Assembly: GCF_001238275.1 (NCBI RefSeq)
Contig: NZ_LGTB01000063.1
Span: forward strand, 1 to 35,548
DNA: 35,548 nt
Direction of reading: 5' to 3'
DNA from: Bradyrhizobium viridifuturi
Lineage (GTDB): Bacteria > Pseudomonadota > Alphaproteobacteria > Rhizobiales > Xanthobacteraceae
Shown here: in pieces, positions 17,961 through 25,936 of the stretch
How positions within the stretch are numbered: position 1 is the first letter of the stretch
Layout: every line of letters begins with the position of its first letter
Made by a program: the position numbers and the translations under genes
Notes under the pieces: generated by a model
What the model saw: only the letters and a program-made list of their open reading frames with translations
Database searches by the model: none
Told to the model about the DNA's origin: nothing

Positions 17961-17997
17961 TTGATTTTTGCGGAAAATGTGCTATATTCAGCACATT
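17961..17997 (+). promoter_or_regulatory. Putative carD promoter with overlapping inverted repeat
   Basis: TTGATT (17961-17966) and TATATT (17983-17988) are 16 bases apart, and the CTATAT core is the usual alphaproteobacterial -10. The -10 is centred in an inverted repeat with 8-base arms AATGTGCT (17976-17983) and AGCACATT (17990-17997), a good operator candidate. It lies about 95 bases before the first CarD start. No transcription data support it. Confidence 0.5.
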
Positions 17998-18088
17998 ACA
18001 GGCCAAGAACCCCCTGCCATGCGTACCTTGTGGCTTCGAGGTTCCCGCAAACATCGAACAGGGGCGTGGCAGTTTCCGCGCGCAGGCT

Positions 18089-19033
18089 GTGTCACAGAAA
18101 ACGCGTAAAAAGAGTGCTTCAAAGACGACGAAAAAAGCCGCTGTCGTTGCTCGCAGCGCAACCAAGGGCCGTGCCAAGGCGTCCGTGAAGGGGGCCAAGA
18201 AGGCGGCGGCTGCAAAGTCCTCAAAGAACAAAAGAAGCGTGATGCCAGAAAAGACTGCCAAGACTGCCGCGAAAGCGGCAGCTGCGAAGCCCTCTGCGAA
18301 GGTCGCCCCGAAGACTGCTGCTGCTGCGCCGAAGCCGGCCGCCCCCAAGGCTGCCGTCCCCGCCGCTGCTCCGAAGGTTGCCGCCAAGCCGGCCGCCCCG
18401 TCGCGTCCGGAAGAGAAGAAGGTCGTGACCCAGCGCCAGGGCTTCAAGGCCAACGAATTCGTCGTCTATCCCGCTCACGGCGTCGGCCAGATCCTGGCGA
18501 TCGAGGAGCAGGAGATCGCGGGCGCCAAGCTCGAGCTGTTCGTGATCAATTTCATGAAGGACAAGATGACGCTGCGCGTCCCGACGGCGAAGGTCGCCAA
18601 TGTCGGCATGCGCAAGCTGTCGGAGCCGGCGCTGGTCAAGAAGGCGCTGGAGACGCTGAAGGGCCGCGCCCGCGTCAAGCGCACCATGTGGTCGCGCCGT
18701 GCCCAGGAATACGAAGCGAAGATCAACTCGGGCGACATCGTCGCGATCGCCGAGGTGGTCCGCGACCTCTATCGTTCGGAATCGCAGCCCGAGCAGTCCT
18801 ACTCCGAACGCCAGCTGTACGAAGCGGCGCTCGACCGTCTGTCGCGCGAGATCGCTGTGGTCCAGCACTCGACCGAGACCGAGGCGATCAAGGAGATCGA
18901 AGGCCAGCTCGCCAAGAGCCCGCGCCGCGGCGCCAAGGCCGAGTCCGCTGAAGGCGACGCCGAGGGCGATGCCGACGGTGAGGATCTCGACAACGATGGC
19001 GACGACACCGCCGTCGAGGACGAAGCCGCCTGA
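18089..19033 (+). CDS. CarD-family transcription regulator with histone-like Lys/Ala-rich N-terminal tail
   Basis: The 314-residue protein has a basic Lys/Ala/Pro-rich tail over residues about 1-112, then the CarD/TRCF-type RNA-polymerase-interacting domain from GFKANEFVVYPAHGVGQI. A helical DNA-binding C-terminal region follows (KGRARVKRTMWSRRAQEYEA, later SERQLYEAALDRLSREIA) and finally an acidic Asp/Glu tail. CarD proteins bind the RNA polymerase beta subunit and stabilise open promoter complexes. GTG 18089 gives the long form. ATG 18242, inside a run encoding KRSVMPEKTAKTAA, would give a form 51 residues shorter, and neither start has a strong ribosome site. The charge-segregated tails make it unusual compared with mycobacterial CarD. 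Confidence 0.92.
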   Translation: MSQKTRKKSASKTTKKAAVVARSATKGRAKASVKGAKKAAAAKSSKNKRSVMPEKTAKTAAKAAAAKPSAKVAPKTAAAAPKPAAPKAAVPAAAPKVAAKPAAPSRPEEKKVVTQRQGFKANEFVVYPAHGVGQILAIEEQEIAGAKLELFVINFMKDKMTLRVPTAKVANVGMRKLSEPALVKKALETLKGRARVKRTMWSRRAQEYEAKINSGDIVAIAEVVRDLYRSESQPEQSYSERQLYEAALDRLSREIAVVQHSTETEAIKEIEGQLAKSPRRGAKAESAEGDAEGDADGEDLDNDGDDTAVEDEAA

Positions 19034-19055
19034 AAGGGTTCGACGGATTGAAATC

Positions 19056-19090
19056 AAAAGCCCGGTCGCAAGACCGGGCTTTTTGTTTTT
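19056..19090 (+). terminator. Rho-independent terminator after carD
   Basis: The stem AAAAGCCCGGTC / GACCGGGCTTTTT with loop GCAA is followed by TTTTTGTTTTT. It lies about 23 bases after the CarD stop and is a textbook intrinsic terminator on the plus strand. Confidence 0.93.
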
Positions 19091-19280
19091 GAGTTGGCTG
19101 AGCATCTCGCGTTGTTCTCCTCGCTCCCACACCGGGGAGAGGCGATCCGAGTGCGCAGAGCGAACACTCGTCTCGTAGCGCATGCCGCCCTACCGCAATC
19201 GCCGCTTGGCTGATCGCTGCGACTCATGACCTGCTGCTGTGCGCTGGCGGCGATATCGCGGAACCGGCGAGGGGCGCGGC

Positions 19281-20531
19281 ATGCTTGCAGGACGGTCGCT
19301 GGGGCGCGGTTACGACTGGCTGTGGACCGCATTCGCAGTCTCGACGTTCGGCACCGGGTTCGCCTTCGACGCCCTCCCGCTGCTCGCGATCCTGGTGCTC
19401 CATGCACCGCCGGAGGCGGTCTCGGTGCTGGCGGCGGTCGGCCTCTTGGCCGGGGCCGCGGTGGCGCTGCCGCTCGGGCCGTGGATCGAGTTTCGCCGCA
19501 AGCGGCCGGTGATGATCGCGATGGATCTGATCCGCTTCGCCGCGACCATCAGCGTTCCCATCGCATTCGTGCTGGGACGGCTGAGCTTCGCCCAGCTCGT
19601 CATCGTCGCCGTCATCATGGCCGCAGCCGATATTGCCTTCCGCGCTGCGAGCGGCGCCTGCCTGAAGGCGCTGGTCAAGCCAAATGAACTGGTGGTCGCG
19701 AACGGGCGGCTCGAAGCCACGACCTGGACCGCGACCGCGATCGGCCCGCCGCTCGGCGGTGCGGCGATCGGCGCGCTCGGCCCTGTCGTGACCGTGATCG
19801 CCAATGCGGTCAGCTTCCTGCTCTCGGCGGCGGCGATCCGGCGGATCGGCGGCAGCGAGCCGGCGCCCGTCCAGCGTCAGGCGCAGGCGTTTCGCCCGGC
19901 CGAGCTGATCGAGGGATGGCGGGCCATCCTCGCGCACCCCGTGCTCCGCCTGCTGTTCGTCAACAGCGTGCTGGTCAACGGCCTGATCATGGCGACGGCG
20001 CCGCTGCTCGCGCTGCTGATGCTGCGTGATCTCGGCTTTGCGCCCTGGCAATACGGGCTCGCGTTCGGAGCGCCCTGCATCGGCGGCCTGATCGGCGCGC
20101 GGCTGGCGCCCTCTCTCGTCGCGCGGTTTGGGCAGCACCATGTGTTGCTGGCAGCCGGTACGCTGCGAGCGTGCTGGTCGCTCGGGCTCGCCTTCATGCC
20201 GCATGGCGCAGCCGGCATCGCTGTCGTGTTTGCGCTTCAGTTCGGTCTCGTCACCTGCATCGGCATCTTCAATCCGGTGTTCGCGGCCTATCGTCTGGCC
20301 CAGATCGAGATGGAGCGCACGGCGCGCGTGCTCTCGGCCTGGACCATCACCAGCAGCTCGACCATCGCGGTGTTCACCGCGCTGTGGGGCGTGCTCGCGG
20401 GCCTCGCCGGTGTCCGTGCCGCGATCGCGCTCAGCGGCCTGCTGATGCTCCTGACCCCGCTGCTGCTGCCGCGCCGGGCGCTCAAAGCGTGGGAGGGGCA
20501 AGGCTCCCCGCGAGCAGAAGTCTTTCGATAG
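19281..20531 (+). CDS. MFS transporter, EntS/MFS_3-like exporter
   Basis: This 416-residue polytopic inner-membrane protein has about 12 hydrophobic segments. It includes the cytoplasmic loop motif WIEFRRKRPVMIAMDLIRF (the MFS signature loop between helices 2 and 3) and the repeated-half pattern GARLAPSLVARFGQHHVL. It resembles the MFS_3 group of exporters such as the enterobactin exporter EntS. The substrate is unknown. A GTG at 19239 would add 14 residues, but GAGGGG just before ATG 19281 makes that the better start. It is separated from carD by a strong terminator and so is independently transcribed. Confidence 0.88.
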   Translation: MLAGRSLGRGYDWLWTAFAVSTFGTGFAFDALPLLAILVLHAPPEAVSVLAAVGLLAGAAVALPLGPWIEFRRKRPVMIAMDLIRFAATISVPIAFVLGRLSFAQLVIVAVIMAAADIAFRAASGACLKALVKPNELVVANGRLEATTWTATAIGPPLGGAAIGALGPVVTVIANAVSFLLSAAAIRRIGGSEPAPVQRQAQAFRPAELIEGWRAILAHPVLRLLFVNSVLVNGLIMATAPLLALLMLRDLGFAPWQYGLAFGAPCIGGLIGARLAPSLVARFGQHHVLLAAGTLRACWSLGLAFMPHGAAGIAVVFALQFGLVTCIGIFNPVFAAYRLAQIEMERTARVLSAWTITSSSTIAVFTALWGVLAGLAGVRAAIALSGLLMLLTPLLLPRRALKAWEGQGSPRAEVFR

Positions 20532-20678
20532 ATCGTGAACCGCGAAGGCGGGCAGGCGGATGTTCCAGGCTGTCTGCACCGTCGGGCTCTGGGGCGAGCG
20601 GCGCTCATTGCCGCATTACCTCGAAACGGAACGCCCGTACCTTTCGCGCGTTCGCTCGACAATGGAGGAGAGCGCACG

Positions 20679-21239
20679 ATGGTATCAAGGACAGGCATTT
20701 TCTTCGCAGGCGCCGCAACGACTTTCATCGTCCTCGGTGCCGGGTTCGGCGGCGGGCTATTGATGGCAGATTCGGCGTTCAACGCGCCTGCCGGCGCCCG
20801 GACGCGCGCGTCCTCGCCGGCACCTGCGGAACCGGCACGCGTTGTCCTGCCATCCACGGCAGAAGCCGCGCCGGCGCCGCAACCCGTCGCCCAACGGGAG
20901 CCGATCACGCCGGAGCCAGCGCCGGCACCACAGCCGCAGGTGCAACCGGAGCCGCTCAGGGATGCACAAGCCCCCGTCGAGAAGCAGCCGGACGCGGTGG
21001 AGGCCAGAAAATCGGACGTTGCGGAAAAGGAGCGGCGACAGCGCTACGCCGAACGCAAGGCCAAGCGCATTGCGGCTGAGCACGCGAAGCGTCAACAGCG
21101 ACGCATCGAGCAAGGAGACCAGCGCCGCGAAGGTCCGGTGCTGCTGGAGCAGGCAGAACGCCGCGAAGTGCCGATCATGGCATCCGAAGATGATGATTCC
21201 CCGCCTCGTCCGTTCGCGAATTTCTTCGGACATGACTGA
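20679..21239 (+). CDS. Membrane-anchored Pro/Ala-rich hypothetical protein
   Basis: This 186-residue protein has an N-terminal hydrophobic segment at about residues 4-28 (FFAGAATTFIVLGAGFGGGLL) that acts as a signal or anchor. A Pro/Ala/Glu-rich linker follows, then a highly charged Arg/Lys/Glu helix (KERRQRYAERKAKRIAAEH) likely to form a coiled coil, and an Asp-rich end closing with FANFFGHD. I do not recognise a family. Such single-anchor, charged-stalk proteins are common in Bradyrhizobium. ATG 20679 is preferred because GGAGGAG lies eight bases upstream; longer frames from 20535 lack this signal. Confidence 0.7.
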   Translation: MVSRTGIFFAGAATTFIVLGAGFGGGLLMADSAFNAPAGARTRASSPAPAEPARVVLPSTAEAAPAPQPVAQREPITPEPAPAPQPQVQPEPLRDAQAPVEKQPDAVEARKSDVAEKERRQRYAERKAKRIAAEHAKRQQRRIEQGDQRREGPVLLEQAERREVPIMASEDDDSPPRPFANFFGHD

Positions 21240-21319
21240 GCGCATCACGAAGTGAAGGAATCGAGGAACAGTTCGGGATCAGGGAACGTTGATGTTGATA
21301 TAGAAGGCCCGTTCATCTG

Positions 21320-21535
21320 ATGGCTAACGAAAACTCCATTGCTTCCACGACCAGCCCTGAGCAGCGCATCGAGCAGGCGTCGGAAGCGATCCGTCAGATG
21401 GCTGAGCACAGCGTATTCGAACCCTTGCCGCAACAAGATCGGTGGCTGCATCACCTGAGTGAAGCGACCAAGGCGGCCCCACTTCAATCACTTGCCATTG
21501 CATTCCTGCTAGGGGTCTTTCTGGCCCGCCGGTAG
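21320..21535 (+). CDS. Small tail-anchored protein, DUF883/ElaB-like layout
   Basis: This 71-residue protein has a soluble Gln/Glu-rich helical N-terminus (EQRIEQASEAIRQMAEH) and one C-terminal hydrophobic helix (LQSLAIAFLLGVFLARR). The layout resembles small membrane-tethered proteins of the ElaB/YqjD/DUF883 group that bind ribosomes or stress-response partners, but the sequence match is only in shape. It is a monocistronic gene of unknown function. Confidence 0.6.
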   Translation: MANENSIASTTSPEQRIEQASEAIRQMAEHSVFEPLPQQDRWLHHLSEATKAAPLQSLAIAFLLGVFLARR

Positions 21536-21716
21536 CGTCTCGGTGAGACAGCAACGGCGCTCGAAGCTACGTAAACGATCCTGACCAGAATCGCCCCGGG
21601 TTGCCCGTGTTCGCGGACGACCAAGGCAATCGGAGCGCGGCATGCTATGTTGGCCGCCCTGCCGCTATTTGATCGACATTCATGTGACCCATCAATTTGC
21701 AGCGAGGAGTAATCCG

Positions 21717-22115
21717 ATGACATCCAATGTTGAGGCAACCAGGAAGGGTTATGAAGCGTTTCAACGTGGTGACATTCCGGCGCTCATGAGGGATCTGATC
21801 GACGACGATTGCACGTGGATAACGCCAGGTCCCCAGGACAAATTGCCTTGGGCCGGCACCTTCAGGGGAAAGCAGCAGATTGCAAACTTCTTCGTCCAGG
21901 TCGGCGAGAATCTGGAATTCAGCGAGTTTGCGCCGCGAGAGATGATTGAGCAGGGTGACACCGTCGTGGTGCTGGGTACGCTCACGGCGCGGGCAAAGAA
22001 GACAGGCAAGACCGTGACCAACGAATGGGCCCACGTCTTCAAGTACCGTGCAGGAAAGGCGGTCCGTTTTCAGGAATACATCGACACTGCGGCGGATGTT
22101 GCCGCGATGACGTGA
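21717..22115 (+). CDS. NTF2/SnoaL-like protein
   Basis: This 132-residue protein has the nuclear-transport-factor-2 fold pattern: a helix with YEAFQRGDIPALMRDLIDDDC, then W-P-G-P and FRGKQQIANFF, and a closing strand FKYRAGKAVRFQEYID. Family members include ketosteroid isomerase-like enzymes, SnoaL cyclases and small ligand-binding proteins, so no reaction is assigned. GAGGAGT lies eight bases before ATG 21717. It converges on the regR gene, with 73 bases between the stops. Confidence 0.88.
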   Translation: MTSNVEATRKGYEAFQRGDIPALMRDLIDDDCTWITPGPQDKLPWAGTFRGKQQIANFFVQVGENLEFSEFAPREMIEQGDTVVVLGTLTARAKKTGKTVTNEWAHVFKYRAGKAVRFQEYIDTAADVAAMT

Positions 22116-22188
22116 CGGAGCAAGAGACGGCAGGTTCAATCAGGCGTGGATCCGCGCGCCTCGTTCTCCCTCATCCGTCTCTGTCGCC

Positions 22189-22725
22189 TCACTTCACCCG
22201 CTGCTTCTCGAGCTTGCGTGCGAGCGTGCGGCGGTGCATGCCGAGGCGGCGGGCGGCTTCGGAGATGTTGAAGTCGGTCTCGATCAGGGTCTGGTGGATG
22301 CGCTCCCATTCCAGCGTCTTGATCGAGGTCGGCCGTGCACCGACCTCGATGGCGGCGTTGCCGGCGGCCTTCTGGAACGCGGCCTCGATGTCGTCGGTGT
22401 TCGACGGCTTGGCGAGGTAGTGACAAGCGCCAAGCTTGATCGCCTCGACGGCGGTCGCGATGCTGGCAAATCCGGTCAGCACGACGATCAGCATTTCGGG
22501 GTCATGGGCATGCAACGCTTCGACGCAGGCAAGGCCCGAGGCGCCGCCGGCCAGCTTCAGGTCGACGACGGCATAGCCGGGCGATTGCTGCTCGAGCAGC
22601 ACGCGGACCTCGTCGAGCGAGGTGGATACCGCAACACCGTAGCCGCGGCGCTCGAACGAGCGCTTCAGCGTGCGGGCAAAGCCCGAATCGTCCTCGACGA
22701 TCAGAAGCTGGCGTTCATCCGTCAA
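22189..22725 (-). CDS. regR: Redox response regulator, ActR/RegA/RegR family
   Basis: This 178-residue two-component regulator has an N-terminal receiver domain with acidic pocket VEDD near residues 10-13, phosphoacceptor Asp in YAVVDLKLAGG near residue 56, conserved Thr in VLTGFAS and Lys in YLAKPSN. A C-terminal Fis-type helix-turn-helix follows (NISEAARRLGMHRRTLARKLEK). The HTH matches ActR/RegA/PrrA proteins, which in Bradyrhizobium (RegR) activate nitrogen-fixation and respiration genes at low oxygen. Its start overlaps the end of the sensor gene by 11 bases, a translationally coupled pair. Confidence 0.95.
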   Translation of the reverse strand: MTDERQLLIVEDDSGFARTLKRSFERRGYGVAVSTSLDEVRVLLEQQSPGYAVVDLKLAGGASGLACVEALHAHDPEMLIVVLTGFASIATAVEAIKLGACHYLAKPSNTDDIEAAFQKAAGNAAIEVGARPTSIKTLEWERIHQTLIETDFNISEAARRLGMHRRTLARKLEKQRVK

Positions 22726-24098
22726 GATGGTCTCCGATCGCGAGCGTCGAGAGCGGCAGCTCGAGCCTGACCGCGGCGCCGATGTCCGGCCGGTTGCGCG
22801 CCGTCACCACGCCGCCGAGCTTGCGCACCACATTGACGACCAGGAACAGGCCGAGGCCGCTGCCGGGGCTGCCCTTGGTGGACTGATACGGCTTGCCGAT
22901 ATGCGCCAGCATCTCGCGCGAGAAGCCCGGGCCGCGATCGGTCACCGACAGGCGCAGCGTGTCGGCATTGCGCTCGGCCATCAGCTCGATCCAGTCGCGC
23001 GAGACCTCGGCGGCATTGTCGAGCACGTTGAAGATCGCCTGCTTGAGCGCGATGTCGGAGACGATCGCGAGGTCGGCGCGAACGCGTTGCGGAAATACAG
23101 CGTGGCGGACGGCCGCGTGGTCCGCCATTCCTCGACCAGCGCGGTCAGGAACGCCGCCACCGTGGTCGGCGAGGAGCCTTCGCCGCGGGCCTCGCCGGCC
23201 GACAGCAGGATACCCGTGACGATCGACTTGCAGCGCTGCACCGAGATCTCCATCTCGCCGAGGTCCTGCGACAGATCGGGATCGGAGGCGAGCACGGGCA
23301 TCCGGCGCCAGTCGCCCAGGATGACCGAGAGCGAGGCGAGTGGCGTGCCGAGCTCATGCGCGGCGCCGGAGGCCAGCAAGCCGATCCGAACGATGTGGTC
23401 CTGCTCGGCGGCGTGCTGGCGCAGCGCCGCAAGGCGCAGGTCGCGGTCGCGCAGGTTGCGGTTGATCCGCGTCATGAACACCACGAGCAGCACGGCGTCG
23501 AGCACGAGGCCGATGAAGGTGCCGGCGATGTACAGGTTGAAGGCGTCGGCAAAGCCCTGCTGCGGCAGCTCCAGCGGTCGGTAATAGCTGGTCAGCCAGG
23601 CGAAGTTCATGCAGACCAGCGCCACCAGCGACCAGGTCGAGGGCGCATCGAGCAGCACCGCGCCCAGCGTCACCTGCAGCAGATAGAGCGATGTGAAGGG
23701 ATTGGTGGCGCCGCCGCTGAGATAGAGCAGGGCGGTCAGCGCCGCCACGTCGAGCGTCAGCGCGACCAGCAGCTCGCGGTTGTTGATGTCGGCGCGGTAG
23801 CGCAGCCACAGCAGGCTGACGACATTGAGCGCCACGAGGCCGGAGATCACGGCCGCCAAAGGCAGCAGCGGGAGGCTACGCCCATCCAGAACTGCACGAA
23901 GCCGATGGTGACGATCTGGCCGATCACGGCGATCCAGCGCAGCTGGACCAGCAGGGCCATGTTCTTGCGGTTGGTCGCGATGTCGGCGGGCGCTGCGAGA
24001 TCGTACGGCATGCCGCCGGCCGCGCTCACGGCGGGCGGCATCATGGCCGTGCCGGTCGCGGCATTCTCCTCATGCAGATCCGATGTGCGCTCGAGCAT
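22715..24098 (-). CDS. regS: Redox sensor histidine kinase, RegB/ActS/RegS family; frame broken by two missing bases near 23085 and 23877
   Basis: The reconstructed protein has about 461 residues: six hydrophobic segments, then the H-box GAAHELGTPLASLSVILGDW with the phosphorylated His, and a C-terminal ATPase with N-box FNVLDNAAEVS, RGPGFSREM and G-box KGSPGSGLGLFL. This is the RegB/PrrB/ActS pattern, with membrane helices that sense the quinone/oxidase state. After QFWMGV near 23877 the frame runs to CCLWRP and stops; one added base gives LPLLPLAAVIS. At 23085 one added G turns FRNAFAPTS into FRNGVRADLAIVSDIA. The N-terminal start is uncertain: 24098 or internal ATGs at 24044 or 24011. The gene lies just downstream of surf1 and cyoD, and it overlaps regR. 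Confidence 0.88.
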
Positions 24099-24903
24099 CT
24101 GGGCCTGTGTCGCGAGACAGATTGCGGGCTGCGCCGATCAGGCGGCGCACGGCGGCGCGCCTTGAACTCCACCCTGGATCGGAAGCGCCGGCGCGGCTCC
24201 TGCTGACGATGCGCAGGAGCGTACCGGTCAGCATAAAGGCCAGCGCGAACCATGTCAGCGCGTAAATCAGGTGGTTGTTCGGAAACCGCACGATCGTGAG
24301 CCCGCCGAGGGGGTAGCCGCCCTGGTTCGGCGTCGCATCGGCGTCGATGAAATAGGGAGCGACCTGCGACAATCCGTGCGTGGCGGCGATCGCGGCAACG
24401 TCGCGCGAATACCAGCGGCCCGCTGCGGGATCGTTGCTGCGCAGGAAGCCGCCCTTCGGCTCCGACATCCGCAACAGCCCGGTCACGTTGACCGACCCCT
24501 GCGGGTTGCCGTCGCTGCGCTCCGCGGGATCGCGCTGGTCGGGCGGAACGAAGCCGCGATTGACCAGCACGGTGGTTCCGTCAGCCATCCGCAGCGGCGT
24601 CAGCACCCAGAAGCCGGGGCCTTCGTTCGTCACGGCCTGCACCAGCGTCTCGTCGGCGTTCAGGAAGGTGCCGCCGACCGTGACGCGGCGATATTCGTCG
24701 CTCGCGGCCGTGACATCAGGCCATGACGCTTGCGGCGGCGGTGCGACCGGTGCGGCATGCATGCGCTGCTCGACCCGCTCGATCAGCGCCAGCTTCCAGG
24801 CCCTGCGTTCGATCTGCCAGACGCCGAGCGCGCTCAGCAGCACCACGCCCAGCATGCCGAGCGTGGGCAGCACAAGCGAGGGTCTGGTAGACCGCTTCGT
24901 CAC
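24070..24903 (-). CDS. SURF1-family oxidase assembly protein
   Basis: This 277-residue inner-membrane protein has the SURF1 topology. Its N-terminal helix is LPTLGMLGVVLLSALGVWQ, followed by the periplasmic domain with RVTVGGTFLN and VNRGFVPPDQRD. The C-terminal helix is preceded by FPNNHLIYALTWFALAFM, the most conserved SURF1 segment. SURF1 helps insert heme into haem-copper oxidases. The GTG at 24903 overlaps the cyoD stop (GTGA), so it belongs to the cyo operon. The last 40 residues are Arg/Ser/Gly-rich and less conserved; a small frame error there is possible but not provable. Confidence 0.92.
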   Translation of the reverse strand: MTKRSTRPSLVLPTLGMLGVVLLSALGVWQIERRAWKLALIERVEQRMHAAPVAPPPQASWPDVTAASDEYRRVTVGGTFLNADETLVQAVTNEGPGFWVLTPLRMADGTTVLVNRGFVPPDQRDPAERSDGNPQGSVNVTGLLRMSEPKGGFLRSNDPAAGRWYSRDVAAIAATHGLSQVAPYFIDADATPNQGGYPLGGLTIVRFPNNHLIYALTWFALAFMLTGTLLRIVSRSRAGASDPGWSSRRAAVRRLIGAARNLSRDTGPDARAHIGSA

Positions 24904-25304
24904 GGCATCTGGCTCATGTCGTGCATCGGCATCATGTTGATGTTGAGATGATGCATGACCCACAGCGAGCCGGTCAGCGCGATCACCACCATGACCACGG
25001 TGAAGATCATCGCCATCATGGTCCAGCCGTTCTCCGACCGGGTGTTCATGTGCAGGAAGTAGACCATGTGGACCACGATCTGCACCGCCGCCAGCACCAG
25101 CACGATCAGCGCGGTGACCGCCTTGTCGGCGATGGTCCCGGTCATCACCAGCCAGAACGGAATGGCCGTGAGGACGACCGAGAGGCCGAAGCCGATCAGA
25201 TAGCTCTTCAGCGAGCCGTGGGCGGCGCCGCCATGGTCGTCATGGCCGTGGCCGCCGGCATTGGCTTCGAGGGTATGAGCGTCGGCGTGAGAATTTGATG
25301 TCAT
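24900..25304 (-). CDS. cyoD: Cytochrome o ubiquinol oxidase subunit IV
   Basis: This 134-residue subunit has a His/Asp/Gly-rich N-terminus (HGHDDHGGAAHG) and three membrane helices, including SYLIGFGLSVVLTAIPFWL and the QIVVHMVYFLHMN segment characteristic of CyoD. It supports assembly of the quinol oxidase core. The start overlaps the cyoC stop by four bases and the stop overlaps the surf1 GTG, so translation is coupled along the operon. A Met/His-rich tail (NMMPMHDMSQMP) could bind copper, but that is speculation. Confidence 0.95.
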   Translation of the reverse strand: MTSNSHADAHTLEANAGGHGHDDHGGAAHGSLKSYLIGFGLSVVLTAIPFWLVMTGTIADKAVTALIVLVLAAVQIVVHMVYFLHMNTRSENGWTMMAMIFTVVMVVIALTGSLWVMHHLNINMMPMHDMSQMP

Positions 25305-25936
25305 CGCAGCATTCCCAGGAGATAGACGAAGGTGAAGACGCCGATCCAGACCACGTCGAGGAAGTGCCAGAACATCGACAGGCACATCAGGCGGCGCCGG
25401 TTGGCCGTGGTGAGGCCGAAACGCGCGGTCTGCACCATCAGCGTCACCAGCCAGACCAGGCCGAAGGTGACGTGCAGGCCGTGGGTGCCGACCAGCGTGA
25501 AGAACGACGACAGGAAGGCACTGCGCTGCGGCGTCGCGCCCTCATGGATCATGTGGGCGAACTCAGTGAGCTCGATGCCGAGGAAGGCGAGACCGAACAG
25601 CCCGGTGATCGCGAGCCAGAGCTGGGTCTGGCCGATCTTCGACTTCTCCATCGTCAGCATGGCGAAGCCATAGGTGATCGAGGAGAGCAGCAGCATCGTG
25701 GTGTTGAGCGCGACCAGCTTGAGGTCGAACAGGTCCTTCGGCGCCGGGCCGGCGGCATAGTTGCCGCCGAGCACGCCATAGGTCGCGAACAGCATCGCGA
25801 AGATGAGGCAGTCGCTCATCAGGTAGATCCAGAAGCCCAGCATGGTGCTGGCGCCTTCCGGATGATCGTGCTCGTCGATGACGTGGAAGACCGGCTCGGA
25901 GCCTTGGACCGAGATCTGGGTGGTTGCTACGCTCAT
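25301..25936 (-). CDS. cyoC: Cytochrome o ubiquinol oxidase subunit III
   Basis: This 211-residue subunit has about five membrane helices. It contains the subunit III signatures STMLGFWIYLMSDCLIFAML and EFAHMIHEGATPQRSAFLSSF, then THGLHVTFGL and the closing MFWHFLDVVWIGVFTFVYLL. The ATG overlaps the cyoB stop (ATGA), which is translational coupling. The order B-C-D and the length match E. coli CyoC (204 residues). Confidence 0.97.
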   Translation of the reverse strand: MSVATTQISVQGSEPVFHVIDEHDHPEGASTMLGFWIYLMSDCLIFAMLFATYGVLGGNYAAGPAPKDLFDLKLVALNTTMLLLSSITYGFAMLTMEKSKIGQTQLWLAITGLFGLAFLGIELTEFAHMIHEGATPQRSAFLSSFFTLVGTHGLHVTFGLVWLVTLMVQTARFGLTTANRRRLMCLSMFWHFLDVVWIGVFTFVYLLGMLR

